A stretch of DNA of 64,000 nucleotides from Udaeobacter sp963725505 (GCA_963725505.1 CAVRYN010000005.1:682001-746000), one strand, 5' to 3'; shown: positions 23,977-34,396, counted from the stretch's first letter. The notes: generated from the letters alone by a model not told the origin. Program-made: numbers and translations.

Positions 23977-25587
23977 ATGGCCGTGGCGGGAACTCAACGA
24001 ATCAGCACGCGCGCGACCGGTGTGGTCGGCGCGGCAATTCTTTGCAGCCGGGTTCTTGGGCTGATTCGCGAGGTCGTCTTCGCGGCGATGTTCGGCGCGA
24101 GCCGCAACATGGACGCGTTTCTGACGGCGTTTCGCGCGCCCAACATGTTGCGCGACCTCTTCGCCGAAGGCGCGCTCTCGACCGCGTTCGTGACCACGTT
24201 CTCGCGGCGCATTGCCACCGAAGGCGAACGCTCGGCCTGGGAGCTCGCGAGCAAGGTCGCCACGCTCACGCTCATTTTCATGAGCGTTGTTTCGCTGCTC
24301 GGCGTCGTGTTTGCGCCGGTGCTCATTGACATTCTTGCGCCTGGTTTCCCGGCTGAAAAAGCGGAGCTGACTGTGTTGCTCACGCGGATCATGTTTCCCT
24401 TCATTTTGCTGGTGTCGCTGGCGGCGCTGGTGATGGGAATGCTAAACGCGCGAGACGTGTTCGGCCCGCCAGCGATGGCCTCGGCCTTTTTCAATATCGG
24501 CTCCATCATCGGCGGCGTTACACTTTGTTACTGGCTCGATCCGCAGCCCGAATGGTGGCATCCACATTTTGGTGAGCGCGGCCTGGTGGGACTTTCCATT
24601 GCGACTTTGATCGGTGGTCTGTTGCAACTGGCGGTGCAGGTGCCGTCGCTGCGGCGCGTCGGGTTCCGTTTTCACCCCGACTTCAAATGGCGCGACCCAG
24701 GCGTGCGTACCATTCTTGGAATGATGGGGCCGGCGATGATCGCCGCTAGCGCCGTGCAGGTGAACGTGGCTGTGAACAGTATTTTCGCATCCGGCCTGGG
24801 CGACGGCCCGATTGCATGGCTGAACATTGCGTTTCGCCTGATGCAATTGCCGTTGGGAATTTTCGGAGTGGCCGTCGCAACGGTGACGCTTCCTCTGGTC
24901 TCGCGCAGCGCAGCGGTAGGTAACACCAGCGAGTTCCGCTACGCGCTGGCGCATTCGGTTCGGCTGGTGCTGTTGCTGACGATTCCGGCGGCGATCGGTC
25001 TGATCATTCTCGCGGAACCGATCATTCAATTGATTTACCAGCACGGCCGGTTCACCCATTACGCCACGATCCAAACGGCCGCCGCGCTTCGCTTTTACGC
25101 TATCGGCCTTGCTGGGTATTCTGCGGTCAAAGTGCTGGCCCCGGCGTTTTACGCGCTCGATAAACGAAACCTGCCAATGTTCGTGAGCCTCACTTCGATC
25201 GCGGTGAATTTTTCGCTGAACTGGTTCTTTACTTATCAGCTTCATCTCGGTCACCGCGGGTTGGCGCTTTCCACCAGCCTGGTCGCCATTACGAATTTCT
25301 TTTTCCTTTATTCAATGATGCGCCATTACACAAAAGGACTGGAGACTGGCACCATGCTCCTGACCGTTGGCAAGCTGCTCCTCGCCGGATCGGTGTTGGC
25401 TGTCATTTGCTGGTTGGCATCGAACTTTTTCTTCATGCGCTATCCGCTTGCGCCAGGGTGGCAAAATGCGCTGGTGATGTTGGCGACAATCTGCTGCGGC
25501 GCGAGCGCATTTTTTTCCGCCGCATATCTCTTGCGTGTCGCCGAGGTGCACGACCTTGTCGAGCTGGTGCGGCGCAGATTTCGTTAA
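23977..25587 (+). CDS. murJ: Lipid II flippase MurJ (MviN)
   Basis: 536 residues with about 14 hydrophobic segments. The N-terminal SRVLGLIREVVFAAMFG and RAPNMLRDLFAEGALSTAFV are the classic MviN signatures, including the conserved arginines of the central cavity. It flips undecaprenyl-linked lipid II across the inner membrane for peptidoglycan synthesis, and so belongs to the same lipid cycle as uppS and uppP. Length and topology match the family. Confidence 0.95.
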   Translation: MAVAGTQRISTRATGVVGAAILCSRVLGLIREVVFAAMFGASRNMDAFLTAFRAPNMLRDLFAEGALSTAFVTTFSRRIATEGERSAWELASKVATLTLIFMSVVSLLGVVFAPVLIDILAPGFPAEKAELTVLLTRIMFPFILLVSLAALVMGMLNARDVFGPPAMASAFFNIGSIIGGVTLCYWLDPQPEWWHPHFGERGLVGLSIATLIGGLLQLAVQVPSLRRVGFRFHPDFKWRDPGVRTILGMMGPAMIAASAVQVNVAVNSIFASGLGDGPIAWLNIAFRLMQLPLGIFGVAVATVTLPLVSRSAAVGNTSEFRYALAHSVRLVLLLTIPAAIGLIILAEPIIQLIYQHGRFTHYATIQTAAALRFYAIGLAGYSAVKVLAPAFYALDKRNLPMFVSLTSIAVNFSLNWFFTYQLHLGHRGLALSTSLVAITNFFFLYSMMRHYTKGLETGTMLLTVGKLLLAGSVLAVICWLASNFFFMRYPLAPGWQNALVMLATICCGASAFFSAAYLLRVAEVHDLVELVRRRFR

Positions 25588-25611
25588 CACCGGCTTTTAA
25601 GCGGTGTGTGT

Positions 25612-25835
25612 TTAGCGCTAAGCGCGCTGGTTCAATCCAAGTCCGCCACAGGACGGATTCGCCGTGGCGAACCTGGGGCATCGCCCCAGGAAATTGGATC
25701 GAAGTTATTGGGTGAGCGCTGAAGGCGCGACTCATTACGTTCATGACACGCGCTTTCAGCGCTGGCACTTCGCGGTTCCATGGATCCTGGGGCGCTGCCC
25801 CAGGCTACGGATGAGAGCGCACCTTTGGTGCTATA
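25612..25835. repeat. AGCGCTGAAGGCGC / CCTGGGGC...GCCCCAGG repeat cluster
   Basis: Several linked palindromes: GCGCTAAGCGC, CGCCACAGGACGGATTCGCC, CTGGGGCATCGCCCCAG (25674-25690), an inverted GCGCTGAAGGCGC...GCGCTTTCAGCGC pair and CCTGGGGCGCTGCCCCAGG. They fill the gap of about 290 bp between murJ and the PLP enzyme. No gene is seen. Confidence 0.7.
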
Positions 25836-25881
25836 TGCAACGCTGAACTACCTGAATTCGACGTTGGACGTTGAAAGCCTT

Positions 25882-26997
25882 CTATCCCAGCGCTTGATCG
25901 AGGTCTTCGATCAAATCGTCAGCGTTTTCCAGGCCGATGGACAGGCGCAGTAAACCTTCAGGTGACGTTGTTCCCGTTCCCTCGATGGATGCGCGATGCT
26001 CGATCAAACTTTCCACGCCGCCCAAGCTCGTGGCCCGAATAAAGATTTTCGTTTTCGCCGCGACAGCCATCGCCGCGTCGCGTCCATCCTTCGCTTCGAA
26101 CGAAAGCATCCCGCCGAACATGGACATCTGCCTCGCGGCGATCTCATGTCCGGGATGCAACCGTAATCCTGGATAATGGACGCGTCCCACTTTTCGATGT
26201 TGCGCGAGGAAATCCGCCACTTTCATCGCGTTCTCCGAATGCGCGCGCATCCGCCATGGCAATGTGCGCATCCCGCGCAGGATCAGCCAGCAATCGAAAG
26301 GCGAGGGGACTGCGCCGCCTTCGTATTGAATGGTGCGGATGCGCTGGAAAAATTCGTTGTCATCTTTCGCCACCACGATTCCGCCAAGAACGTCGCAATG
26401 GCCGCCGAAATATTTTGTGGTCGAATGAAGAATAAGATCAGCGCAGAGATCGAACGGCCGCTGTAGCACCGGCGCCCACGTGTTATCGCAAACGCAGGGC
26501 ACGCCGGCGTCGTGGACGATTTCGGCGACGGCGGCAAGATCGACAATTCTTAAGAGCGGATTGGACGGCGTTTCCATCCAGGCCAGTTTGGTTTTCGGTC
26601 GCAGCGCTTTTTTCACCGCCTCGAGATTGCTCATGTCGATAAAGTCGGCTTGTAGTCCCCAGCGCAGGAAAATTTCGCGGAGCAATCGCGACGTGCCGTA
26701 GTAAGCGTCCACATGCGCAAGCACATGGTCGCCCGGTGCGAGCGCTTGAAAGATCGACATGGCCGCTCCTGTTCCGGAGGCGAATGCGGCAGCGGCCGCG
26801 CCGCCCTCAAGCGCGCTGATGCCGCGTTCCAAGGCGTCGCGGTTGGGATTATCGTTTCGCGTGTACATGAAACCGCGCGAGTACGTGCCTTCGGCGTCAC
26901 GCTCGAACGTCGTGGAAAGATAAATCGGGGCAGCAACTGCTCCGGTGGCAGGATCAACGGTGTGTCCCGCGTGAACGGCTAGAGTTTCAATTTTCAT
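25882..26997 (-). CDS. Cys/Met metabolism PLP enzyme (cystathionine gamma-synthase/lyase family)
   Basis: 371 residues from ATG 26997. The PLP lysine lies in LILHSTTKYFGGHCD, and SGTGAAMSIFQALAPGDHVL and METPSNPLLRIVDLAAVAE are family signatures. The C-terminal RLSIGLENADDLIEDLDQAL is standard. Members perform trans-sulfuration (cystathionine synthesis or cleavage) or methionine gamma-lyase reactions; sequence alone does not decide which. A 150-bp repeat lies upstream and no SAM riboswitch was seen. Confidence 0.9.
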   Translation of the reverse strand: MKIETLAVHAGHTVDPATGAVAAPIYLSTTFERDAEGTYSRGFMYTRNDNPNRDALERGISALEGGAAAAAFASGTGAAMSIFQALAPGDHVLAHVDAYYGTSRLLREIFLRWGLQADFIDMSNLEAVKKALRPKTKLAWMETPSNPLLRIVDLAAVAEIVHDAGVPCVCDNTWAPVLQRPFDLCADLILHSTTKYFGGHCDVLGGIVVAKDDNEFFQRIRTIQYEGGAVPSPFDCWLILRGMRTLPWRMRAHSENAMKVADFLAQHRKVGRVHYPGLRLHPGHEIAARQMSMFGGMLSFEAKDGRDAAMAVAAKTKIFIRATSLGGVESLIEHRASIEGTGTTSPEGLLRLSIGLENADDLIEDLDQALG

Positions 26998-27058
26998 TTG
27001 GGACGTGACGATACGCAATTTGCGACGCAATTGTCGATCTTTGTGCTCCGATGAAGTC

Positions 27059-27208
27059 TGGGTAGCGCACGCGTCTCGCGTGTTGGTGATCGCGTCTTCG
27101 CGATCACGGACTCTTCTGTGGATGCATTAGCGTCGGCGGTGGCGAGCGTTCGCAAAGGTTGTTTCGGCGCGACGCCGAAACCAGCACGCGAGACGCGTGC
27201 GCTACCCA
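27059..27208. repeat. 150-bp TGGGTAGCGCACGCG...GCGCTACCCA element, copy 2
   Basis: Terminal inverted repeats as in copy 1, but the inner hairpins are in swapped order (GTGATCGCGTCTTCGCGATCAC first, TTTCGGCGCGACGCCGAAA last), so the copy is inverted. It lies between the PLP enzyme and the FMN reductase gene. Confidence 0.85.
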
Positions 27209-27235
27209 AGCCGACGCAAGACGCTGAAACGCCCG

Positions 27236-27763
27236 CTAGCTGCGGAGCGCTTTCGTGAAGCGAACCAATTCCTCGGCGACGCGTTCGATTCGCTGGGCGG
27301 TTTTTTTGTCAGTGATGCGTTCGCCTTCGAAAGCGTCGGAGGTGGCAAAGGCGAACCGCGGAATAATGACGCAGCGAAAATCGAGCATGAGACTGTTGGC
27401 GTACGCCATCACCGACATGTAACTCCCGTGGCCTCCAGCGGCGCAGAGGAAACCGACGATTTTGTCTTCCCACGCGCTACCCGTCAGCTCAATCATGTTC
27501 TTGGCTGCGGCAGCGACATCGTAATTGTAAACCGGCGCAGCAATGAGAATGCCGTCAGCGCGGTCAATTGCCGCGGTTAATTTTTTTGAAGCGGGCATAC
27601 CATAACATTTGTCCGCGTCGCAGAGCGGCAGGTCCAGTTCGCGGATATCGATCCAGTCGCAATCGACTTTCTTTTTTTGCAGATGCGCAAACGCGGCGCG
27701 ACCCATTCGCCGGCTGTTGCTGTCGGGATTGCCGCTGGTGCTGATGACAAGATGCTTTGGCAT
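27236..27763 (-). CDS. NAD(P)H-dependent FMN reductase-like flavoprotein
   Basis: 175 residues with the flavodoxin-like fold of the NADPH-dependent FMN reductase family. An N-terminal strand (KHLVISTSGNPDSNSRRM) binds FMN phosphate, ADGILIAAPVYNYDVAAAAK follows the isoalloxazine ring, and VGFLCAAGGHGSYM matches the later loop. Its ATG overlaps the TAA of the upstream peptidase gene by one base, implying translational coupling. Physiological substrate unknown. Confidence 0.85.
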   Translation of the reverse strand: MPKHLVISTSGNPDSNSRRMGRAAFAHLQKKKVDCDWIDIRELDLPLCDADKCYGMPASKKLTAAIDRADGILIAAPVYNYDVAAAAKNMIELTGSAWEDKIVGFLCAAGGHGSYMSVMAYANSLMLDFRCVIIPRFAFATSDAFEGERITDKKTAQRIERVAEELVRFTKALRS

Positions 27764-29723
27764 TAATACTTCAAATATTTATCGAACCACGCGATCGTCT
27801 GATCCATTCGATCGACCTGATGCTCAGGCTTGATGAACAGATGGCCTTCGCCAGGATAAATGATGAGCTGTGTCGGCACGCCGAGCGTTTTTAAAGCATG
27901 CCAAAATTCATAAGACTGCGATGAAGGGCATTCGGCATCGCGCTCACCAACAATAACGAGGGTGGGGGTCTTCACGTTTTTGATGAACCGAATAGGCGAG
28001 CTTTTTTCGTAAACGCCCGGATCATCGTAAACGGATGCGCCGAAGAATGGGATCATCCATTGATCGATGAGATTCTGGCCATAATAACTTTGCAAATTTG
28101 CGACACCGGCACCGGCGACTGCCGCGCGGAAACGATTGGTCTGCGTAACAGTCCACATAGTCATGTAGCCGCCGTAACTCCAGCCGGTCACGCCCAGGCG
28201 CGCAGGATCGATCGGATATTTTTTTATTGCCGCATCGACGCCGGCGAGGATGTCCCGCAGATCCCCGCCGCCAAAATCTTTCACGTTGGCGCGCGTGAAC
28301 TCTTCGCCCTGACCGTAACTCCCGCGCGGATTGGGCAGGAGAACGTAATAACCGCGAGCAGACAGCGCGGCGATGATCGCGCGAGACATCCCAATGCCTG
28401 CCGGCCACTCTGATGTAGTCACGCCCGATGGTCCACCGTGGATGAGCACGACCATCGGATATTTCTTTGCGGCCTCGATTTTCGCCGGCGGAACCAGCCA
28501 GCCCTGAATGTTAAATCCTTCGTTCGTCCATTCGACACTTTCGGCTTTGCCCCAGTTCGCCCGACAAGCCAGCGTTGTTGTTCGTCAGTTGGCGCCATTC
28601 GCCGACCGGTCCGGCGAAAACTTCCGGTGCCGAGTTGTAGGTGCTGCGAACAGTCGCCGCAAACTTGCCGTCCTTCGACAACGCGAAGTTCGGAAAATTT
28701 CCAAATGCGTGAATACCCTCCGGGCCTTTCCAGATCGTCCGCGCGGAACTGTTCGTTAGGCTCAACTCGGAAATGCCACTGCCGCCGCCGATATATTCGA
28801 TCAGCAGAATTCGATCAGGTGCGAGCCAGAAGAATGAATTCACCGAGGTTTTTCGACTCGCCGTGCGATTCGTTACATCGCGACCGTCAGCTGTCATCGT
28901 GAACAAGTCACCGCCGTGAAATCCTTCATCGCTCATCAAACCCTCGATGAATGCGATGGATTTGCCATCCGGTGCCCAGCGCGGGACAGCCACTTGAAGC
29001 GAAGGCTTGTAGATGGATGTGGCGGTGCCCTTGGCAATGTCGATCGTGTAAATCTGCGCGATCCACCAATTGTTATCACCCGGTCCCGGCGCCGCCGTTG
29101 CGACAAACGCCTCGTGGTCAGGCGACCAATCGAAATCGTAGATGTGAAGATTCTCCGGCGAAACCTGTCGTAGCTTGCCGCTGGCAATATCGAGAACAGC
29201 AATGCGCTGGTTATGAATAGCTCTGTCGATCACGCCGGTCGTTGCGGCTGCAGCCATTAACGGGCCGCCGCCACCGGCCCCTTCAATGTAGAGAAACGCA
29301 ATTTGCCCTCCATCGTGCGACCATCGCGGATGCGCCGCGTATCCTTTTAGATCCGTAATGTTTTTAGGATCTGAACCATCAGCATTCACAATCCAGAGTT
29401 GCCGCTGCTCTTTCTGTCCGGCACTCGAAAAAACGGCGAGCATTCTGGAATCGGGAGACCAGGCCGGATCGAAATCAGTCCTCTGGCCCGCCGCGGCGGG
29501 AATTTTAACGACCGTCGCCGGCGAACCCTCCTGATGTTCCTCGGATATAGGTCTGCTTTGACGTTGACGCGGCGGTCGATTGCACCCATGCGACATGTGC
29601 GCCGTCAGGAGAAAGAGCAATGTCGCCGTAAAGAACGGTTTTGCCCAACTGTTCAGTGAACTGTTGCATGGTCTGCGCTATTAAGGTCATAGGGAAGAGC
29701 AAGATCAGAAGAAGATGCCTCAT
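27763..29723 (-). CDS. S9 family serine peptidase (prolyl oligopeptidase type), two frame breaks
   Basis: Three successive frames join into about 652 residues. A signal peptide (MRHLLLILLFPMTLIAQ) leads into a WD40/TolB-like propeller (FDPAWSPDSRMLAV, HPRWSHDGGQIAFL, FDWSPDHEAFVA) and an alpha/beta hydrolase domain. Catalytic residues are Ser in GWSYGGYMTMW, Asp in GERDAECPS and His in GEGHLF. The breaks are near 29537 and 28550; removing one G from a GGG run in each restores the frame. I take the gene as functional with consensus errors. It should cleave short peptides in the periplasm. Confidence 0.85.
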
Positions 29724-29795
29724 CCAGTGATCCTGACAAAGGCGGGAGAAAGCTGCAAGGCCGTGCAGGGCGGGCGAAAACACGGTTAGGGGCCG

Positions 29796-31050
29796 CTATA
29801 ATTCGCGCAGGCCGGCTAGCAGACGATCCACTTCTTGTGTTGTGGTGTAACAGGCACAACCCGCCCGGACCAGTCCATGCGGAGTTTGGTCCAGTCGCTC
29901 GACCACTGTCATCGCGTAGAAGTCGCCGTGTGAAAGGAAAATCCCGCGCTCCGCCAATTTCTTCGCCACGTCAATCGAGGGCAGGCCATTTACGGTAAAG
30001 GCGATTGTGGGTGTGCGCGTCGTGCCGGGCGGCGGGCCGTAAAGACGGACACATTCCATTTCGCGCAACCCATTCCACAGCCGCGCTACTAATGCGTCGC
30101 CGCGCTCGTGTAATTGCTGGAACGCGCGCGCGCAAGCGTTCACGGCGCGTCGCGCCCGGAGCGAGCGAGGCGAGAAAATCCACAGCAGCGGCTGCTCCTG
30201 CGATTCCTTCATGATTCTGTGTGCCAGTCTCTGCTCGTTCCGGTGCCGAATCGGGAGCCGGGATCAGTTTCGGAAAATCGAGTGAGCTGAGGAGCTCGTG
30301 CCGGCCATAGAGAATTCCGATGTGCGGGCCATAAAACTTGTAGGCGGAGCAGGCGAGGAAATCGCAATCCCAATCGCGCACATCGATCAACCCGTGCGGG
30401 GCGTAATGGACCGCATCGACAAAGGTTTGTGCGCCTAACGAGTGCGCCATTTTCGCGGCGCGCTGCACATCGTTGATCGTGCCGAGAGCATTTGATGCCG
30501 CCCCGATCGCCACCAGCTTCGTCCGTCCGTTCAGTTGTCGGGAGAAATCGTCCCAATCCAGCTCGCCAGTTTCAGGAATCATTTTCACCATGCGCACCTT
30601 CACGTCGCGTTCTTTTTCCAGCGCCCGCCACGGTGCGATATTGGCGTGATGATCGAGTTCCGTGACCAAAATCTCGTCGTTGCGCTCGTAGCCGCGACCG
30701 AGCGCGCGCGCGAGGTGAAAAGTCAATGCCGTCATGTTTGCGCCAAACACGATTTCGGTCGGGCGTGCGTTTAGAAAATCAGCCAGCACGCTCCGCGCAG
30801 AATCGATAATCGCGTCGGTCTCTTCGCTGGTGGGATAAGCCCAATGCGTATTGGCGTTGTGATGATACAGATAATCGTTCATTGCCTCGACCACGATGCG
30901 TGGCATTTGAGTACCGCCGGGCCCGTCGAAATAGGCGACCGGGTAGCCGTTATGAATTCGCGCGAGCGCTGGAAAATGTCGCCGTATCTCTTCGACGGCT
31001 ACGGTGTCGGTGCCGGATGAGTTTTGGGTCTGTTTTAGAGCCAGGCGCAT
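29796..31050 (-). CDS. Cysteine desulfurase-like aminotransferase class V protein, one frame break
   Basis: About 417 residues from ATG 31050. VAYFDGPGGTQMPRIVVEAM matches the cysteine desulfurase-like family (TIGR01976 type). The PLP lysine is in FLACSAYKFYGPHIGILYG. After ATRRERLR (about 30137) the frame breaks inside a CGCGCGCG run; the rest (AFQQLHERGDALVARLWNGL..., HGLVRAGCACYTTTQEVDRL) continues in another frame. An indel in the CG run repairs it. The catalytic cysteine loop of true IscS/SufS is not evident, so the activity is uncertain. Confidence 0.85.
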
Positions 31051-31142
31051 CGCAGTTCGATAACAGAAGAAGTGACGAAGTAAAAAGGAGAAAGGCGGGG
31101 GGAAGGTTGACATCGCCCATGCGATGCAATAGCATCAGATGC

Positions 31143-31370
31143 ATGCGCACCACAATCGATATCGATGATGATGTCCTCCAAGCGGCCAAGGAGCTCGCAA
31201 CCAAGGAAAAGTCCACCGCGGGTCGAGTTATTTCCGAGCTTGCCCGCCGCACTCTCGCAGCCGCCAGCGCAACGAGACGAACAAGGAACACTGTGCCAGT
31301 TCTTCCCCGACGGGGGGACATGATCACACTCGATCACATCCGAAAGTTGATGGAGCAAGAGCGCGTCTAA
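31143..31370 (+). CDS. VapB-type antitoxin
   Basis: 75 residues from ATG 31143. MRTTIDIDDDVLQAAKELA is the typical N-terminal strand-helix of ribbon-helix-helix VapB antitoxins that bind the shared promoter. The C-terminal HIRKLMEQERV would be the toxin-neutralising tail. It lies 4 bp upstream of the PIN toxin gene. Longer starts would run through the divergent aminotransferase gene. Confidence 0.85.
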   Translation: MRTTIDIDDDVLQAAKELATKEKSTAGRVISELARRTLAAASATRRTRNTVPVLPRRGDMITLDHIRKLMEQERV

Positions 31371-31374
31371 TTTC

Positions 31375-31809
31375 ATGCGGGCGCTGCTCGACATCAATCT
31401 TTTGATTGCGCTGCTCGATGCGGATCATGTCTTTCATGAACGTGCTCATGCTTGGTGGGCGGCTAACGCAGATCGAGGGTGGGCGAGTTGTCCCCTGACC
31501 GAGAATGGCGTCGTGCGCATTATGTGTAACCCTGGTTACAGTCGGAAGATTCGCCTTGTCCCCTCGGAATTAATTCGCCGGCTGGCAAGCTTTGCCGCGA
31601 ATAGTGATCACGAGTTCTGGGCGGACGACCTAAGTCTGCGTGATAAGGCGCACTTTGTGGCCGAGCGGATTCACGGCAGCCGTCAAGTCACAGATATCTA
31701 TTTGCTTGGCCTTGCCGCTTCGCACGCGGCGCGCCTGGTCAGCTTTGATGCAAGCATTCCTGTTTCAGCAGTGCCGCGAGCCAAGTCTCGCAATCTAGTT
31801 GTGATTTAA
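31375..31809 (+). CDS. VapC-type PIN-domain ribonuclease toxin
   Basis: 144 residues. PIN-domain acidic residues are visible: Asp in ALLDINLLIALLDADH, Glu in LTENGVVRI, Asp in QVTDIYLLGLA and a terminal SFD. These coordinate Mg/Mn for RNA cleavage. It follows VapB closely. The TENGVVRI and VTDIYLLGLA blocks match the TA-associated VapC group that often cleaves tRNA or rRNA. Its stop overlaps the convergent cupin gene by 4 bp. Confidence 0.9.
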   Translation: MRALLDINLLIALLDADHVFHERAHAWWAANADRGWASCPLTENGVVRIMCNPGYSRKIRLVPSELIRRLASFAANSDHEFWADDLSLRDKAHFVAERIHGSRQVTDIYLLGLAASHAARLVSFDASIPVSAVPRAKSRNLVVI

Positions 31810-32240
31810 GGCTGATTGCGGTCGTAAGGAATAATGTTGTCCCATTCGTCAGCGGAGGAACGTGCGACAAAAGCGATCACCGGTTCGGTATCGCTCATGT
31901 TGAATACTTCATGCGGCACACCGGGTTTAATGTAAATGAAATCGCCTGCCTCGTTTTCGATCACTTGCTTGCAGCCGTCGCCGAACTCGTGGCGCACTTT
32001 TCCTTCAATGATGTAAAGGATTACTTCGAAACCAACATGAATATGCGCATATGCAACGCCGCCGGGCGGTATGGTGGCGATATTGGCTGACAGGCTCGTC
32101 GTTCCCACATTTTTGCGCGACATCCCTTGTTTGTAATGAATGCCGTTCCAATCCCGTCGCGCGCCGCCGCCGCGGATTGTTAATATCCCACCGTGATCTT
32201 CGACCGCGCTGAGTTGCAGGTTGTCTTTGTGGTTTTTCAT
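31806..32240 (-). CDS. Cupin-domain protein
   Basis: 144 residues. Two cupin motifs are clear: YAHIHVGFEVILYIIEGKVR (metal-binding His and Glu) and GDFIYIKPGVPHEVFN (second His). The upstream GIHYKQGMSRKNVGTTSLSA segment is seen in small stand-alone cupins of unknown substrate. It is followed 6 bp away by the EamA gene on the same strand. Confidence 0.85.
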   Translation of the reverse strand: MKNHKDNLQLSAVEDHGGILTIRGGGARRDWNGIHYKQGMSRKNVGTTSLSANIATIPPGGVAYAHIHVGFEVILYIIEGKVRHEFGDGCKQVIENEAGDFIYIKPGVPHEVFNMSDTEPVIAFVARSSADEWDNIIPYDRNQP

Positions 32241-32246
32241 ATCACA

Positions 32247-33104
32247 TCAGTGTTGTTTAGCGTGGGTGCGTTCCCAGATAACCAGTGCAATTCCGCCGAG
32301 CACCGCAATCGAAGCGAAAACATAGCGCAACGTGACCGGTTCGCCGAGCAAGAGAATTCCACCGGCGGCGGCGAGAACCGGCACGCTCAGCTGGACTGCC
32401 GCAGCAGCCGTGGCCTTCAGACCGGACAAGGCAGTGTACCAAATCACATAACCGAGTCCCGACGTGATTGCGCCGGAAATGATAGCGTAAGCAATTCCTG
32501 CAAGTGAGACATGCGCACGTGAAATTAAAGTGAGGCTGACTACCACTGCGAACAAGACAGCACGAAGAAAATTTCCGGTCGTAACGGCGATGGCATCCCC
32601 CACAAATTTGCCGCGGAGCGAATAGATTCCCCACGCCGCGCCCGCACCAAGCATTAAGATCGAGCCAATTAATGACGGCGCAGAAAGACCGGGAGAGACA
32701 AGCACAACAAGTCCGGTAAGCGCAACACCAAGTCCGAAAATCTGAATGAGGTCCAGGCGCTCGCCCTTGTGAAATCCCCAGAGAATCATCATAGCTTGAA
32801 CGGCGCCGAAGAGCAGTAACGCGCCTGTGCCTGCCGAAAGGCTGACATAGGCAAATGAAAAGGCCGCAGCGTAAGCAAAAAGCGCGAGCGCTGATGCCCA
32901 GTTGCCAGACTTGTCCAAGGAACTCCGTCGCATCTTTGTGACCAGCCACAGCGCGATCGCGCCTGAAAAAATGCGAACGAACGTAAACGTAGCGGGATCG
33001 ATCGCGGTTTGTTTCAGCGCCAAACGACAAAGCAGCGAGTTACTGGCGAACGCGATCATCGCCAGCGATGTCAGCAAGAAAATCCGGGGTTTACTCAATC
33101 CCAA
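32247..33104 (-). CDS. EamA/DMT-superfamily transporter
   Basis: 285 residues with about ten hydrophobic helices arranged as two EamA repeats (LTSLAMIAFASNSLLCRLAL in the first, AGAAWGIYSLRGKF in the second). The C-terminal repeat ends LRYVFASIAVLGGIALVIWE. It is an inner-membrane exporter of metabolites or amino acids; the substrate cannot be told. It is probably upstream of and co-transcribed with the cupin gene. Confidence 0.88.
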   Translation of the reverse strand: MGLSKPRIFLLTSLAMIAFASNSLLCRLALKQTAIDPATFTFVRIFSGAIALWLVTKMRRSSLDKSGNWASALALFAYAAAFSFAYVSLSAGTGALLLFGAVQAMMILWGFHKGERLDLIQIFGLGVALTGLVVLVSPGLSAPSLIGSILMLGAGAAWGIYSLRGKFVGDAIAVTTGNFLRAVLFAVVVSLTLISRAHVSLAGIAYAIISGAITSGLGYVIWYTALSGLKATAAAAVQLSVPVLAAAGGILLLGEPVTLRYVFASIAVLGGIALVIWERTHAKQH

Positions 33105-33148
33105 AAGTAGAGACTAGAAATTCCAAAGCAAAAGGGCTACCTGGAGTT

Positions 33149-33811
33149 ATGAACGCAATAGTTACAATCCACCGCCGCTCATCGGTAACCCCCACCCCGC
33201 AGGCACTCGCATGGGACGGCGATCACCTCTGGATAAGCTCGCGTGATTTGGGCACGCTTTACAAGATCGACATCGGCACGGGGAGAATTCTGGAAGAAGT
33301 TGATCCGCCGGGAGTCGTGTGGTCCGGCGTATCGTCGGGCACCGGCACAATGTGTTTCACGATTGGCAAAGGTCTAAACGATGATCGGTTCATCTATCGG
33401 TATGCGCCTGAGAAACGGTTCACGAAACTGTTTGCCTGCCCTGATTTTACGGGCTCGTTCCTCAGCTTCGACGGCGAACATCTTTACATGAGTCAGTGGT
33501 ATAAAGAGAGAATTCTCAAGTTCGACGATCGAGGAAACATTCTGCGCAAGATCGATGTTGGCGCGGAAATTTGCGGTCACACTTTTATCGGTGGCATGAT
33601 CTACGTGCTGCGCGGCCGCGAGAATAAGGACCAGCCCAACAAGTCCGAAGAATGGCGTATTGCACGATTTGATCCGAAAGAGGACGTGCCGAAGGTGGAG
33701 GATCTCGCAGCGGTCCCGTTTGCCGCGCGCTCACTCACGTTCGACGGTGAACACTTCTGGTCTAATCACCGCGCCGCGAACGAGACAATTTCATTCTCCC
33801 TGCCGTCTTAG
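33149..33811 (+). CDS. Beta-propeller-like hypothetical protein
   Basis: 220 residues from ATG 33149. Repeated motifs of the type ALAWDGDHLWISS, FLSFDGEHLYMSQ and SLTFDGEHFWSN point to beta-propeller blades as in NHL/glutaminyl-cyclase-like or vgb-type proteins. No signal peptide is seen. Function unknown. It is divergent from the EamA gene and convergent with tag, whose stop is 4 bp away. Confidence 0.75.
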   Translation: MNAIVTIHRRSSVTPTPQALAWDGDHLWISSRDLGTLYKIDIGTGRILEEVDPPGVVWSGVSSGTGTMCFTIGKGLNDDRFIYRYAPEKRFTKLFACPDFTGSFLSFDGEHLYMSQWYKERILKFDDRGNILRKIDVGAEICGHTFIGGMIYVLRGRENKDQPNKSEEWRIARFDPKEDVPKVEDLAAVPFAARSLTFDGEHFWSNHRAANETISFSLPS

Positions 33812-33814
33812 GCA

Positions 33815-34396
33815 TCACATTCTTCGTGCGGCACTCAGGCGACGAATTTCTGCGTGCCGCGGACATGTGACGAGATGATCGTTGACCATGCCGGTCGCTT
33901 GCATCAACGCGTAGCAGATCGTTGCGCCGACGAATTTGAATCCGCGTCGCGCCAACTCGTGGCTCATTGCGTCCGATTCCGCAGTGCGCGCAGGCACCTC
34001 GGCCATTCGCCGCCAGCGATTCTGGATTGGCTTGCCGCCGACGAAGCTCCACAGGTAGGCGTCGAAAGTGCCGAATTCTTTTCGCACGGCGAGAAACCTT
34101 TTCGCATTCTCGATGGTGGCCGTGATCTTCAGCCGGTTCCGCACGATTCCCTCGTCGCGCAGCAACCGTTGAACATCGCGTTTGCCGTAGCGAGCGATCT
34201 TCTCCGGGCGAAATCCATCGAACGCTTTCCGATAGTTCTGCCGTTTTTTCAAAATGGTCGTCCAGCTCAGTCCGGCCTGTGCGCCTTCAAGAATCAGGAA
34301 CTCGAAAAGCACTCGATCATCGTGCACAGGGACGCCCCATTCCTCATCGTGATAGCTGATATTTGGTTCGGTCGTGGCCCAGGGACAACGCGGCAT
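33815..34396 (-). CDS. tag: DNA-3-methyladenine glycosylase I
   Basis: 193 residues from ATG 34396. The zinc-binding CPWA start, the YHDEEWGVPVHDDRVLFEFL segment, GLSWTTILKKRQNYRKAF and the C-terminal Cys/His (HLVTCPRH) are signatures of Tag. It excises 3-methyladenine from alkylated DNA. An open extension to 34495 runs through a CCAACACC tandem repeat and is rejected. Confidence 0.95.
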   Translation of the reverse strand: MPRCPWATTEPNISYHDEEWGVPVHDDRVLFEFLILEGAQAGLSWTTILKKRQNYRKAFDGFRPEKIARYGKRDVQRLLRDEGIVRNRLKITATIENAKRFLAVRKEFGTFDAYLWSFVGGKPIQNRWRRMAEVPARTAESDAMSHELARRGFKFVGATICYALMQATGMVNDHLVTCPRHAEIRRLSAARRM